DNA from: Annona cherimola
Lineage: Eukaryota > Streptophyta > Magnoliopsida > Magnoliales > Annonaceae
Assembly: GCA_030490835.1 (NCBI GenBank)
Contig: CM059971.1
Span: 74,480,224 to 74,544,223, forward strand
Length of the DNA: 64,000 nt
Direction: 5' to 3'
This document shows positions 1 through 12,617 of this stretch, in pieces. The notes under the pieces were generated by a model. That model did not search any database and was not told the DNA's origin. It saw only the letters and a list, made by a program, of their open reading frames with translations. A program made the position numbers and the translations under genes. The first letter of the stretch is position 1; every line of letters starts with the position of its first letter.

Positions 1-510
1 GTCAACTTGATTGTGCAACTTTGGACTTTAGTAAGCTTTCATGATTTTTCTTTCTTTTGATTCTTCACTAAGTCGCAAACGAGGTCAATCTAGGGCGCGA
101 CTTCACTTAGGTCACAGCCAAGGTCAACTTAGGTGTAAGACTTTGTATTCTAGAGGTTGCAGCTCTTGACTTCTTCTCCTGACATTATTCCAAGTCACAA
201 GCAAAGTTGACTCAAAATGCTACTGCACTCAAGTTGCAAGCAAGGTAGACTTCGGTTTGCAACTTTACACTTAAAAAAAATATGAATGCTTTGACTTCAC
301 TTGTGTTCTTCCTCAAGTTTCAGTTGGAGTTGACTTGGATTATGACTTTATTTAAGTCGCGTACGAGGTCGACTCGGATATGTGACTTCACTCCATAACT
401 GGAAGTATTTCTTCCAAGGTATAATCAAGTTGCTCTTTGGGTTCTACTTCAAATGTGGCTTTACTTAAATTGCTGGTAGGGTCGACTTAAGTTGTGACTT
501 CATTTGTCCT
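1..510. repeat. Diverged minisatellite, ~40-bp unit
   Basis: A motif of the form AAGTCGCAAGCAAGGTCGAC followed by a GACTTCACTT-like tail recurs near 70, 113, 193, 231, 353 and 467. The spacings (43, 80, 38, 122, 114) are close to multiples of 40, which suggests a decayed tandem array rather than chance. No coding frame spans it. The array probably continues left of the window. Confidence 0.5.
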
Positions 511-718
511 ACAATTGGATATAACTTGAATTCTTCTTAATAAATCTTTTAATCTTGGATATTTGAATTTTCAACTTGCATTCATTTAACCCAAAATATG
601 TTAATACCTTAATTTCATCAATTTGAGTTGTTAATCATCAAAAATATCATTAATTTATAATTTGTTACATTTGAATTAATGATCTGAATTGATAATAAAT
701 GATTAAGTTAATTTACAA

Positions 719-855
719 GAAGTGAAATCTAATTTGTGATTGATCTTCACTTTGCTTTTAGTGAGATCTAAAATGAAACTGATCTTAACTTCAATCTTAC
801 TTCTTGACAGAAAGCGATATCTAAAATGAGATGGATCTTAACCTTGACCTCAAAT
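719..855. repeat. Short tandem repeat, about three ~40-50 bp units
   Basis: GTGARATCTAAAATGA-like blocks followed by TGATCTTAAC occur at about 721, 760 and 811. The copies are diverged and the unit length varies. The flanks 511-718 and 856-900 are plain AT-rich DNA. Confidence 0.4.
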
Positions 856-899
856 TCTGATAACGTGAAAACTTGAAATATTGATAAAAAAAAAATAGC

Positions 900-2580
900 A
901 TCTGCACCCCGTTCAATTCATGCCTATTTCTTTCTCATTCTCCTCCATTTCATTCCCTTTAATTTTTTCACCAAAATTCTCTTGAAAACACCTTATAATC
1001 CATTAGTTTTATCATTTGATATTAAAGAAACTTGGAGAGATAGAAGTTAACTTGAAGAATTAGAGAATTTGTAGGGTAATCTATGATTAAGATAAGTATA
1101 TTATTTTCTTTTGAAATAGAATATAAATTTTGGATTGAAAGTTATTTTGACATTCTTTATAGGTACCTTGATTGTATTGTTTGTTTTAGGTGAAATTAGA
1201 GTTAAGGGGAGAAGTTAAAAATGTTGAAATTTAAGACTTTTATAGGAACTCATGAAGTTGATGATGTGGGATTGATTATTTATGATTATGAAATGTATTG
1301 GGTTGAAGTTGAATGGTTTGTCATGGAAACTATAAAATTTTTAGATGTCATCTATAACATGTTTAATGAAATGTTACAGTGATGCTTGATATGGTAGATT
1401 TGTGTGGAAATGGATGTGTTATAGTTTAAGGATATATATAGTTTATTGCTCTTACTTTGGATTATGTTGAATTGTCTCGTGTATGGCATGGAGCTTGTGT
1501 AAGCTTATGGATTGATGATGTTATGATTGTATAATCTTTGTGTTGAAATGAGAATAAAGGCTTAGATTGGATGATTATGGTGTGGTTAATGGACGAGTTA
1601 GGCATTAGGAAGGTTTATATGTTTAGATGGAATCCAAAATAAGTAAAATTTGGATCTTTCATGTCACATGTTGATTGATGATTTGGGGTTGGCCCTTTTG
1701 TAATAGTTTGGTTGTGTTTATGTGGTTATATGGCATGAGTAATGCATTTGCATTATTTGCTTAGGGCTATTCATAGCCTTTGAATGATATGGTAAATAGG
1801 GTAATTAATGGCACCTGATGGACATCAGGACAGAGTTATTTATGGTCATTCATTGACATGAGAAGAGAATTGCCTAGTTTAGTTGCATGTGTAATTGTAT
1901 TATGACATAACATAGTTGTGTGCAACTAGTAAGAACCCTAGTTTTTATGGCATACATGATGATTAGGGATGATTTCCCACTATTGTCACTAAAATGCACC
2001 TAGTTACTAAGTTTGTCCAGACCCAAGTATTTATTATTGATATTTTTAAGATGTCCAATATTGCGGGTACCTAACTATGGGTTTAGTCAAGTTAATTCCA
2101 AATTAAGTTGAACTATGACAAGTATATATCGTGTTACTTGTAATTATGGTTATTTGGAAATTGATGTATTTGAGAAAATTATGTGTATAGATATTTGAGT
2201 GGTGGGAACTATATAATATATTGAATTATGGTTTATTAATGTATAGCTTATTAAGGTTGTCTTATACTTATTGATGTTATGGTGATTTACAAGTGTATAA
2301 TTTACTTCCACCATAGTTTTTTAGCCTTGCTTCCAAACAATGACGTTGAAGATAACTAAAATATGAATGATGGAAATAATATGATTTTGGATGTTTTCGC
2401 TGCTATTAATCAAGTGATGCATTAATTATAGAGATTTGTGGTTAATATAGGGTATTTTCTCACATGCACGTGATCCTTTGCTCCCAAAGCATGGTGGATC
2501 CTAGGAAGATGCCCCCGAATCTTTACCTTAGCAGCCACTAATATGGAGATGTGGTTGGCAAGATGCTACAGATCCAAACC
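900..2580 (+). mobile_element. Long LTR remnant, gypsy-like
   Basis: This stretch has no ORF, but its second half (about 1980-2580) resembles in order the second half of the solo LTR at 14361-16565. Shared landmarks are an AATGATGGAAATAAT block, a GAAGATG block and a CAGATCCAAACC-like end. A pyrimidine-rich leader (about 930-970) followed by a GTAGGGTAATC-type element recalls the leader of the other copy. I could not find its ends or a target-site duplication, so the limits are approximate. Confidence 0.4.
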
Positions 2581-2589
2581 TGACGGATT

Positions 2590-3350
2590 TAGCAACAATT
2601 AATAGATTTCAAGGGGAAATTCTTAATTGGTTCAACTGATCTGTTTTATACACAATAAGAGAAAATTTGAGGTCCGCTAGTCTTATTTTGCAATCATAAA
2701 TGATTAAATTCCGTCCCCATCTCTGATTACAAGGAGTTAATTATTTTATCTTATTCAACTTCAACAAATTGATTTTTTAGGTTTCTTTTTCTCCCTTCCT
2801 CCCTCACCCTTGGTTAGCTACCCTTGTCGGCACTCAGTACACCTTCTTCTTTCATCTTATTCTTTATTCTCCCTCATAATTATTTATATGGATTGGTTAT
2901 AGACTGGATTTTTGATTGTGATTGAATGATCAAAATGCATCTATGTTGGCTAATAGTAGTAGGAGTCTAGCTATTAAAAGATGCTTTGCTTTTATAATTT
3001 AGAAATAGTTATTTTCAGGCTTTTTTACTAGAATCTTCATTCAAATCAGTTTATATAAGCTCAAACTTGGGCCAATTCATGCTTTATTTTGTAATATGTG
3101 CCTATATGGTTGGAATTCTCATTTGGGATAGATTGAGAATTTTATTTTAGTGGTTTATATGATCACTGGTGTGGAGGAAGAATAGTCTATCGCTACAACT
3201 TTCAATATCTTGTGAACAAATTGGGATTGTCTCTTTTGATTGGGGTGGATTGAACTTTTTGTGTGGTGGTTGCCAGTGTTGTGGTTGGATGAGTAGAGTG
3301 CAACATGTCAATAAGTTCAAAAATAAAACACGATGATGACCAAGTATGTC
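2590..3350. other. Intergenic, nothing recognised
   Basis: AT-rich sequence with no ORF of note, no inverted or tandem repeat I could see, and no RNA-gene signature. Confidence 0.4.
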
Positions 3351-3353
3351 TTA

Positions 3354-3627
3354 AAGTGTATTTGGAAAGTGATAAAACTTTTAAATGAAAATTTTTTAGT
3401 ATAAAAGTTTTTGGATTTGAAGAGAATGATGCGATATGGTAGGGATAATGATTATGAGTAAAGGGAACAAAATTAAAATAGATAAGTTATTTGTATAATT
3501 AGTTATATAGAAATAATTAGAAAGTAGGATAGTTGTATAAAGATATATGAAAAATGATTAAAAATAGGATAACTATGAAGAGTGAAAAGTTTTGGCTTGA
3601 CATTTTTTCTCATTGCCCAACACACCT
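3354..3627 (+). mobile_element. MITE family A, Tourist-like, TTA duplication
   Basis: This is a 274-bp non-coding element whose ends are inverted (AAGTGTATTTGG and CCCAACACACCTT) and flanked by TTA at 3351-3353 and 3628-3630. The TTA duplication and the G/AGTGTGTTTGG ends fit PIF/Harbinger (Tourist-like) MITEs. The interior carries the family signature seen in about ten other places here: GATGYGATATRRTAGGG, then TTAAAATAGATAGGTTAG, then TAGTTATGGAGAGTGAAAAG. Confidence 0.75.
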
Positions 3628-3630
3628 TTA

Positions 3631-4925
3631 GATATGAGATTTGGATTTGAGAAATAAGCGAGGAAGTTGGAGGCTGGTAGAATGTAACTGTGGGCAGTGC
3701 AGTTGAAAATGAAAGTCAATGGATGCATTGTGAACCATAGCCATTATGCAAAGAAGTCGAAACAAAATCTTCAAAGCTCTTAAAGAGAACATGGGCAAGG
3801 CAAAGGAGAAGGGATGTTTAGAGTAGCTTGCATTCTTCTTGCTTATACCAAAATTTTAAACAATAATTACTTCAAGTCCAATATTAGCTTCTTTTTCCCA
3901 TATAAGTGCTCCTTCGATTGGACAAATGGAATCCCACCTACATGCACGAATGTTGGATTGGGAGTTTTCATTCAATAAAATAAGTTTATTTAAATTTTAG
4001 TTTTAAAGTTATATTTTAAAATAAATTTATTTAAATATGAATTTTAAAGTTGTATTTTCAATATTTAAACCATTTAAAATATCATTCCTATGTAGATAAA
4101 TTATTATATAATAGTATCACATTTTAATACCTCACTACATAGAGAGTTATGATTCAATACAAATTTGTGCAATGAGCCTTAATGCATATGCTTGCATTGA
4201 CTTTTTATTTCTATTTTTAAAAATTTTTGGCATATGTATATGAGTCCAAGCATGTAGTTCTGAGTCAATAGAACTTGTGTATGCTCATCCTAGGCAAGGT
4301 CTCTAATTCTTATTATGTTAAAAGACTATAGTTGGGAGAAAATACTCTTCCATACAAAAAAAATTAGAGTCTAAACCAATTAATTGGGAAAATCGATTAA
4401 CTTGGTCAAATTTAACCCTATTCTTGATATCTAAAAATGAGAATCTTCATTCTCCCCAAGTTAGTCATGATGGGTTAACCATTTCAAGGCAACACATGGA
4501 ACTCTTTTTTTTTAGGATGTAAGACTGAACCTATCTCTACAACTTTATCTAAGTTAAACTTAGCCAATAAAATCAACCAACCCCAATTGACGTGATCTAA
4601 TTAGTTGACCTAGCTTGACCTAGGCATATGCTTTGATAGAAAGTGATTTCCCAACCTCTCTCTCCATATTTTTTTAAAAAATAATTCGACATCTTAACTA
4701 CCTGACTACTTTGTTTTTTCATTTTTGCCCTATGTTTTAATTATTTTTTAATATAATTATCTTATTTATTCTCACTTTATCTCTATCATATCGCATTACT
4801 TTTATGCTTTTCAAAAATATTTCATTTCTAACTTTCTCATCCTACCCATGTTGTGAAAAGCATCCCTAGTTGAACCAACTCAATCCAATCAACCAAGCTT
4901 GATCTGGTTAACCTAATTCAATTGA
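3631..4925. other. Intergenic, possible MITE fragments
   Basis: AT-rich and without genes. Part of 4730-4860 (TATCATATCGCATTACTTT and flanking T-rich blocks) looks like a degraded reverse-strand piece of MITE family A. Around 4000-4090 a TTTAAAGTTGTATTTTCAA block resembles sequence near 42160 and 46880. Confidence 0.3.
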
Positions 4926-4929
4926 ATCA

Positions 4930-5700
4930 TGCTACTACCATTACATGGGAGTCATGTTATTGTGACTACCAAGGGATGACATCCCCTACAACCCACTGCC
5001 AAGGGCAAGTATTCCCTCATGCGAAATAATACTCAGAGCTAATATCCTATGATCATACCACCATCATCAAGGGCTAGTGTCCTCTTCATGCATATCGCCA
5101 TTATTAGGGGCTAATATCACCTTGCTTTACACTACCGCCACTGGGGGTTAGTGTCTCCTTCATCTACATTAGCACCATCAAAAGTTGATATCTACTTACT
5201 TTATATTATTATCATTAGGATCTAGTATCCTTTTCATGTACATTAACACCATTAAAGACTGATTTTATCTTACTCTATAATACTATTATCAATGATTGAT
5301 ATCTCTTTCGTGCACAATACCATCACTAAGAATGGTATTCGATTTATGCATATCATTATCATTAAGGGGTTGATGTTCCCTTTAACCACACCGCCACCTT
5401 CGGAAGGATGATATTCCCATGCTTTACACTACCATCATCGAGGATTTATATCCTCTTCATAAATACTATTACCATCAAGGGATGGAATTCTTATGTTGTA
5501 TATTACCATTTCCCTTCATGCATGTCACCATTATTAGAGGCTAATATTTCTTTGCTTTATACTACCACTATCAAAGGTCCATGTTCTCTTAATCTATACT
5601 ACCATTATTAAGGGTTGACATCCCCTTACTCTATACTACTATCTAGTATCTCTTTGCTCTATACTAACACCACTAGGGGCAGCATCACCTTCAATGGCAC
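4930..5700. repeat. Minisatellite, ~37-40 bp unit, first part
   Basis: Successive diverged units of the form CACCATCATTAAGGGCTAAT ATCCCCTTCATGTACACTA begin near 5059, 5096, 5136, 5173, 5208 and 5247 and continue to about 5690. The array resumes at 6261 after an inserted segment. Open frames across it are by-products of the repeat. Confidence 0.7.
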
Positions 5701-5715
5701 TATCATCAGTTGAGT

Positions 5716-6257
5716 AGGGTACCTGTGGATCGACACATTGGGTACCCCAAAATGAGTAGGAAATATTTTTATTTTTATACCCATAGGGTAGAGTATTTTC
5801 CAAGTAAAAAAATACCTAATTCAATTAGAGTACGGTAAGTTCCAAGGTCCGAGTACTTGGAACCAACATGAATTATTAATATAGGTTTAATATAAATTTT
5901 ATAAAATATCTTTTATAGTGAAAAATATAAATATATTATTTGAATATATAGAAATTTATTTAATTTATCGATTATTTAGTAAATTTAATGAATTTATTTT
6001 AATAATTATATTGTTATCATCTTGATCTTAAGTTTTTAAGTAACACTTATAATAAAATTATAATTTTCAAATATAGTATAAAGACTATTTAAAACATCCA
6101 ATTTAAAACCAAAACTAGAACGACCCAACCTTTAAAAATAGGGGAGAGTATGCTTAGAACTGAGTTGACCTAAAATAGGATAGGATATGAGTTTTTGTGA
6201 ATAGGGTAAGGATAGGATCAACACCGAACCAAACCTACCCAACCAAAGGTTCACCCC
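5716..6257. mobile_element. hAT-like insertion within the minisatellite
   Basis: The segment interrupts the minisatellite. It starts TAGGGTACCTGTGG and ends AAGGTTCACCCCTA, which resembles hAT termini (compare the certain hAT at 21792-23202). It has no coding capacity. I could not find an 8-bp target duplication, so either the ends are misplaced or one flank was lost. Confidence 0.4.
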
Positions 6258-6260
6258 TAT

Positions 6261-6480
6261 TTATACTAAAGCCATCGGGAGTTCTTATTCACTCTACACG
6301 TACATACTGCCACCACTAGGGGTTAGTATCTCCGTCATGTAGCAGTGGTAGATATCCCCTTCATGTACACCACCACCATCAAGGTTTGAAATTCCCTTCA
6401 TATATACTATCACTATCAAAGGCTAATAGCCCCTCGCGCTACACTGCCACTAACATTGTTTGTATCCCATTCACGTACTT
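6261..6480. repeat. Minisatellite, second part
   Basis: Units resembling those at 4930-5700 resume here (for example CACCACTAGGGGTTAGTATC and CACCATCAAGGTTTGAAATT). This shows that 5716-6257 was inserted into one array. Confidence 0.6.
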
Positions 6481-6853
6481 GATCATCCATTTCATCATAG
6501 TCACATTGTCACATTTTGATCATGTTATCTTGATCCTAATCCACCTTCCTCAATTCCATCCTGGGGTCATACGACTTTTCTACCCGCGTTGCACCATTTA
6601 AGTCTACTCAAGGAAGGTTGTCTTCTATTAGTAATCTTCAGGTACATACTGAACACGCTAATTACATACATCTTACATGCCCCTCGGAGGGGATTGCCTT
6701 CAATTGGTGAAGCCTCCGAGTGCATAACTATAGGTATTCAAATATCATGTCTCACCTGACGGGTCTACAAATATAGAGCTTGGCATCCCCTTATTATGTC
6801 GGCTAATGAGCCAAATTAAAAAATCAAAAGAAAAATAATATATATATATATAT

Positions 6854-7225
6854 GCTGTTCCAGTGCAGCATCACTGCACCGGAACAGCGGTGCAGTGGCC
6901 CCAAAATGGGGCCCACATGATCATGAAATTATGATCTACTCCACCCATTGTATTTAGAATAATGTATTCTATTATCATACCAATTTTCATCCCAATCAGA
7001 TACTTTAAAGTTGTTATTTACATCAAACTATTTTATTACGTTGGATTTGTACCATTTTCAGATGGGGCCCATATACATATCTGATTGAGATGAAAATTGG
7101 TATGGTAGTAAAATACATTATTCTAAATACAATGGGTGGAGTAGATCATGATTTCATGATCATGTGGGCCCCATTTTGGGGCCATTGTACCGCTGTTCCG
7201 GTGCAGCGTCACTGCACCGTATCAG
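6854..7225. mobile_element. Foldback element with hairpin tips
   Basis: Two arms of about 145 bp (6854-6998 and 7081-7225) are nearly exact reverse complements around an ~80-bp centre. Each arm also starts with its own small hairpin: the left tip pairs GCTGTTCCAGTGCAG with CTGCACCGGAACAGC across five bases, and the right tip has the corresponding pairing. An (AT)n tract lies immediately left and a (CT)n tract immediately right. No target duplication was seen. The high arm identity suggests a fairly recent insertion. Confidence 0.75.
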
Positions 7226-7244
7226 CTCTCTCTCTCTCTCTCTT

Positions 7245-9320
7245 AAGGAGGGTCATTTTCACAGTAACATAGTAGATTTGTGAACTTTGCAGAGGTCCTT
7301 CTATAGGCCCATCCTCACCATCAGTCCAATCTTCCAAAACTCATGTCTCCATATAAGGTGTACAATGTAGTCGATAAGTCGCTGTCCTTCTTATCTCCAA
7401 ACGAGCTGTCCTGTAGGTTTTTGGATTTGCATCAACTCACCGGGTTGATTACTTTGTCATCCAAAATCTTTTGAAGTTGATCACCTTATCCTTCAGAAAC
7501 ACTAAAGGGTTCGAGATCAATAACCTTATCATCCAGAAATACCCAGTACCCATCTTACTCTAAGCGATGGCTTCTCAACTATGCCACACCCCAAGTGATT
7601 GCTTCTTAGCCATGTCTCGACTAAAAACTATAGTCATCGAGTGACGCACCTTCGATTGCATTTGTCAATATTTACATCAAGGGCCAAGCCATATCCTCGA
7701 TGCTTCACGTTTATCTTTCATTTCCCATTATATTTTATTTTCAAGCTTTGAAATAAGAAAATTTTCATGTTCAGCTTCCTTAATCAAGGTGATTATCATT
7801 TTCTGATATTATAATACAAAAATCTCTTGGAATAGTAATATGAAAATTTTATTTTATATTCTTCGGATTAAATGGATTAATTTAGTCAAAAAAAAATTTC
7901 TATTTTAAGATTTTTAATTTCTGTTACAGTATTAGAAAATAATTTTTTTAAATTATTTATCATAAGATTTTTTAACTTTGACGTTTACGAAATTAATCTA
8001 TTTAATGTATTCTTAATTTTTTAAAAAAATTTAAGGTATGTTCATTTATTTTCTATTATAGTATTAAAAATAAAAAATAATAAATATTTATTGTAGAAAT
8101 TTCTCAAATCTGGTAAAGATGAAATTACTCTATTTAATATGAAAAATATTATAAAGTAGGCATTTTCTTTTATTTTTATTATAATGTTGAAAACAAAATT
8201 TTAAAATTATTTGTCATGAAAATTTTTAAAATTCTATTTAAAGTGAGTAATTTTATAAAATAAAAATTTTATATTTTAAGGTATTTTTATTATAATATCA
8301 AAACACTTAATGTGAGAAATTTTTTTAAAATGTTTACATTTTAAAAATATTTCTTATAGTTTTATTTAACATAAATACATCTTAAATTGATTATCTCTAT
8401 TTTATATTAATTATTTGTTCGGATATTTTGTTGTTTAATAATATATTTTTCGCAATAGTTTTCTTAATATTGCAATAGTAATAATGGTTGCAAATAATAA
8501 TGTCAATTGTCATCTCTATAGTTTATTCACGGAGGCTATTTTCATTATTTTCTTTAATTTAATTTCCTTAAAAATTTTAAGGGTTATCCATAGATCCCTA
8601 AAATAAGGAATATGCCTGCAATTTAATGAGAACATTGTAAGGTGATTTGTAATTTTATGAAATTAAAGAATATATTTATAATTTTTCCCATGCTATGCTC
8701 AAATTATAGAAGTATTGATGAAAAAATTCTTGATTTCATTGTAATTTTGCTAGTATGTAGGATCATGTTTGGTGGTGATAAAAAACTATTAAAAATATTT
8801 ATTTAGAAGAGAATGAAAACAAAAATGAGAATGCAAAACTCAGCATCTAATTACTTTACATTTTATTTTAACATCTGTAATTGAATTATTTTCTCACATT
8901 TTTCCATGCAACTAACCTATTTACTTTTTTTTTTTTTACTCCCACTTTACCCCTGTGCATCTATGCATAGGTGATGCCCTTAGGTTTTTAGGCTAATTAT
9001 AGTGATTTAATTAGATCAAAACGCTTTTTATATTATTTTCGTACTTTTAATACGAAGAATTTTTATAATCCCAGTCTAAATAAAATTACTAGGGTCAAAA
9101 CTCTTACAATTGCACGTGAGTCCATTGAACTACTTCTGTAATTTTGTGTCCAACAAACTAATACTGCAACTATAAAAAACAAAATAATACCGCATAGAAT
9201 TGTAATATATTTTAGCAAAATGAAAATTTTAACATATATTAATATTTGGATTCAAATAAAAGAACCATTATACGTTAAAAAGTGAGGGCGGCATCAATGT
9301 TTTAATTAATGTCTATTCCT
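7245..9320. other. Intergenic, short repeats
   Basis: Between about 7440 and 7545 three diverged ~35-bp units share GTTGATYACCTTRTCATCCAG. The rest (7740-9320) is very AT-rich, with no ORF and no clear element ends. Confidence 0.35.
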
Positions 9321-9324
9321 AGTG

Positions 9325-9483
9325 GTAACATTAAATCATGGTCCACAGATATACAATCATTCGATACTTACGGTAATATGCTTCTACTTTTTTTTAATTT
9401 TGAAATAACATTGAATCATGATCCAAAGATGTAAATGATTAGATGCTTATCGTAATATGGCTTTTTCTTTTTTTAATTTTAAA
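9325..9483. repeat. Two-copy tandem duplication, ~78 bp
   Basis: TAACATTAAATCATGGTCCA at 9327 is repeated as TAACATTGAATCATGATCCA at about 9406. Both copies continue in parallel through CTTAYSGTAATATG and a T-rich tail. Confidence 0.65.
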
Positions 9484-10079
9484 ATATTTTTTAAATCTCC
9501 ATGTTTACCCTCTTATTAAATTTTAAATTATATTTTTAAAATCTAAATCATTTGCTATGTTTAGCGTTTCCAGTTCTATCATGCTATTAAAAAAAAATTT
9601 CATCAGAAACTTATATCTTTAAAAATTAATGTCTTTTTAAAATAATATATAGCTATTAACGTTTTGAAGAATACAATATAAATATAGTATATAAAATTAC
9701 CATAAAACTATAGTATATAGAAGTTTTCCCATACATGTAATTTTGCAATTATAAATAAAATAAATACATAAGAATAAACATGATAATTAAAAAGTTTAAA
9801 TTTTAAAACTAATTTAAATTTTTTAAAAAAAAAAAGATAAACAAGGAGCATCCATGCTTACCGTAACTATTAAATTGTCACCAGCTACAAAGATGTGGAA
9901 AGCACTTCAATAAAGTGAATGGGTGCATTTCTGTCATCCTTGTGAATGTACAAAATCTCGTCCATGCGTAGCAAGTTAACTTAAAATATATATAGATTAA
10001 GCAGCTAACTTGAAAAATTGGAATGAGTAAATTAAAAAAATGGAATGAGCAACACTCCTAGCTAGCAATAATCCCCAAT

Positions 10080-10910
10080 AGGTGTATAACCGGATCGGGG
10101 TATACCCGTTAAAGCTTAACAATCCTAACCCATTTATAAAATTTCAACTCTAATTGTTTTATTATTCAATTTATCTTATAAAGTTATGAGTTGTGAAGGG
10201 GTTGCCTATCTATAGGGGTTGTACGTGGATTAAAAGAAGTTGATTTATTAATCAGCTATAAATAAAAATAAGTAAACAGATTTTTAAAATATATAAGTAA
10301 ACAGATTAAGAAACCATACATTAAAATCATGTACCAGTCCATTAAACAGTACACAAATTTAATTTGGTCATAAAAATATGGGTTGAGCAATTTTTTTTTT
10401 CATTTTCTACCTAACCTTACTGGGTCGTAAATGAGTTAGTAGATTAAATGAATCACGTATCGAGTTGAGCAGTTGAAGCCCTGAACCCATGATTTTTTTA
10501 TGATAACAAATCTTTGACTAGTCTAAAATACATATTTTTGTTTTTTAAAATATTTTTACAAAATTGTTATTCTAGTTATGTTTAACTTTTAAATCAATTT
10601 TTACCAATTTTCGGAAATGTATGTATATTTATTTTGAATTTTTAAACACAGGGGTATTTTGACCTATGTTTAAAAATTCAAAATAAATATATATCTCCAA
10701 AATTAATAAAAATTAGTTTATAGATTAAACATGACTAGATTAACTGTTTTGCAAAAATATATATATTTTTGGACATTTCAGACTAACCTGAAATTACAAT
10801 TTATTCATTTATTTAAACAGCTTGACATAGTTTACTTATTTCAACCAACCTAACCAGATAGTTATAGGCTTGGACAAGCGAATTAATGAGTTAACCTATA
10901 TTGACCAACT
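10080..10910. mobile_element. Possible hAT-like remnant with a nested foldback
   Basis: TAGGTGTATAACCGG at about 10080 and TAGGGGTTGTACGTGG at about 10213 resemble hAT ends. Scattered GGGTTGAG and GGGTCG motifs are typical of the subterminal parts of such elements. The foldback at 10514-10795 lies inside. No end pair or duplication was established. Confidence 0.25.
10514..10795. mobile_element. Foldback family F, copy 1
   Basis: The arms pair around the centre at about 10650-10670 (TTTAAACACAGG against CCTATGTTTAAA). Each arm shares an inner block resembling TTTACCAATTTTCGG with other F copies. The tips carry small hairpins: GACTAGTC at 10516 and TTTCAGACTAACCTGAAA at 10777. It is non-coding. 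Confidence 0.65.
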
Positions 10911-11201
10911 AAACACTCACACAAGATCATGCCAACATATCAGGGACTCGAATAGTGTAACATTAGTCCCCCCAACTGAACTTTTTGTAAGAATACGCAT
11001 TTGGTAATCATTTAGCATCATTTCTACATGGTTTTTTTTTTTTTATATCCTACTCATTTTTCCATAAATAATTTCGATATTTTAACTAGATAATAATTTA
11101 TTTTTCTAAATTTATCCCAATACTTTAATCATTTTTTCACAACTATCCTATTTATACCAATCTTATTCTTATCTCATCAATCATTCAACCTTTTTTCAAA
11201 A

Positions 11202-11475
11202 AATGTGTTTGGAAAGTAATAAACTTTTGGATAAAAATTTTTTATGTAAAAGAATATTGAAATGAAAGCAAATGATGTGCTATAATAAAAGTAATAATTA
11301 GGAGTAAAAAAATAAAGTTACAATAGATATATTAGTTGTATAGATAGTGATATAGAAATGATTGAAAAGTAAGGTAGTTGTATACAAAATTGTGAAAAAA
11401 TAATTAAAAATAGATAGTTGTAAAAGGTGAAAAGTTTTAATTTGAAAAATTTTTTGTATTACCAAACATGCTCAA
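11202..11475 (+). mobile_element. MITE family A copy
   Basis: It starts AATGTGTTTGGAAAGTAAT and ends ATTACCAAACATGCTC, with the family interior (AATGATGTGCTATAATA, then AGTTGTAAAAGGTGAAAAG). It is diverged, and its flanking duplication is unclear. Confidence 0.6.
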
Positions 11476-11629
11476 AATATTTCTTTTTTTTATTTCCTAC
11501 ACTTTTCTATTATCACGTAATATAACCCTATTAACAAACACCATGAAAAGAATCGATGCTATGGAATGGTAGGAGGATTGGATTATATTTTTGTTATTCT
11601 TAAATTGTGGTTGGTTATAGTTAAAAATT

Positions 11630-11840
11630 TTTGAACCAAATTTTTTTATTTTTCACTGACTATTATATTTTTTAATTATTTTTTCACATCTTTGTGTATC
11701 ATTACTCTACTTTTTAATCATTTTTACACGATTACTCATATGTCTAATTTATCTTTTTTAACTTTATTCAGGTTACTACTTTTACATTAAAAACTTTTTA
11801 TCTAAAAGTTTTATCACTCTTTAGTCACATTCTTAATATT
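11630..11840 (-). mobile_element. MITE family A, truncated reverse copy
   Basis: The interior reads as the reverse complement of family A (TTTTTAATCATTTTTACACG, then TTAACTTTATTCAGG, then AAAAGTTTTATCACTC). At least one end is missing. Confidence 0.5.
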
Positions 11841-12314
11841 TATTTTTTCATTTTTTATTTAACTTTTGATGGAATTTTTTACTTTCCAATTCATAACAAT
11901 CTCCCTTTCCCCTCTGAATTTTCATTCCCTTGGGAGTCCCAACCCCCACCTGTGGCTGACAGCTCTCTCTCAGGTCTCAGCATGGGCGATCCATGCATGC
12001 AGCTTTCATTTAGAGCATTGTTTACGTGCAGAGCTTGTATTAGAGTAATTATTTCTTCCTTTTATGTCCAGCGCTGCACACAAAAAGAGAAGGGAAGCAC
12101 TGGGGTTCATCAATTGTCGTCAACACCAATCAATCAATCCGCATTTGACGACGGGACAGACATTCCAAGCAAATGCTAGATCTACAAATGGGTGGCTGGG
12201 TTGGGTCTAGAGCCTTTAGTGGTACTAGTGTAGACTAGCTTGCCTCAACCGCACCGTCCTCACTAACTCCCACAGTGTGATTCTCATCCGCATTAAGGGT
12301 GCCAATGGCAATTC

Positions 12315-12568
12315 GAAAAAAAATGTAAATTAAAATCTTTTACTCCCCATAGATTCATTATTTTAAAATTATTTTTTACTTTTTCTTATATAACTACCTT
12401 ATTTTTTAATTATTTCTACATAGCTACTTATACAACTAATATGTCTATTTTAACTTTATTCTTTTCACATCGCATCATTACCCTGATCATATCACATCAT
12501 TTTGTACTAATTTTTACACTAAAAATTGTTCAATTAAAAGTTGTATCACTTTCCAAACACACTCTAAA
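12315..12568 (-). mobile_element. MITE family A, reverse copy
   Basis: A reverse-oriented copy ending CTTTCCAAACACACTC. It lies head-to-head with a forward copy 50 bp away at 12618-12892. Confidence 0.6.
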
Positions 12569-12617
12569 AAACTGTGAGAAACAACTAGGCACCTCCAAGT
12601 TTTTTTTAAGTATTTTT

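Noticed and set aside
4930..5700. CRISPR-like array
   Set aside because: The repeated units are contiguous and diverged, with no constant repeat and variable spacer structure; a minisatellite fits.
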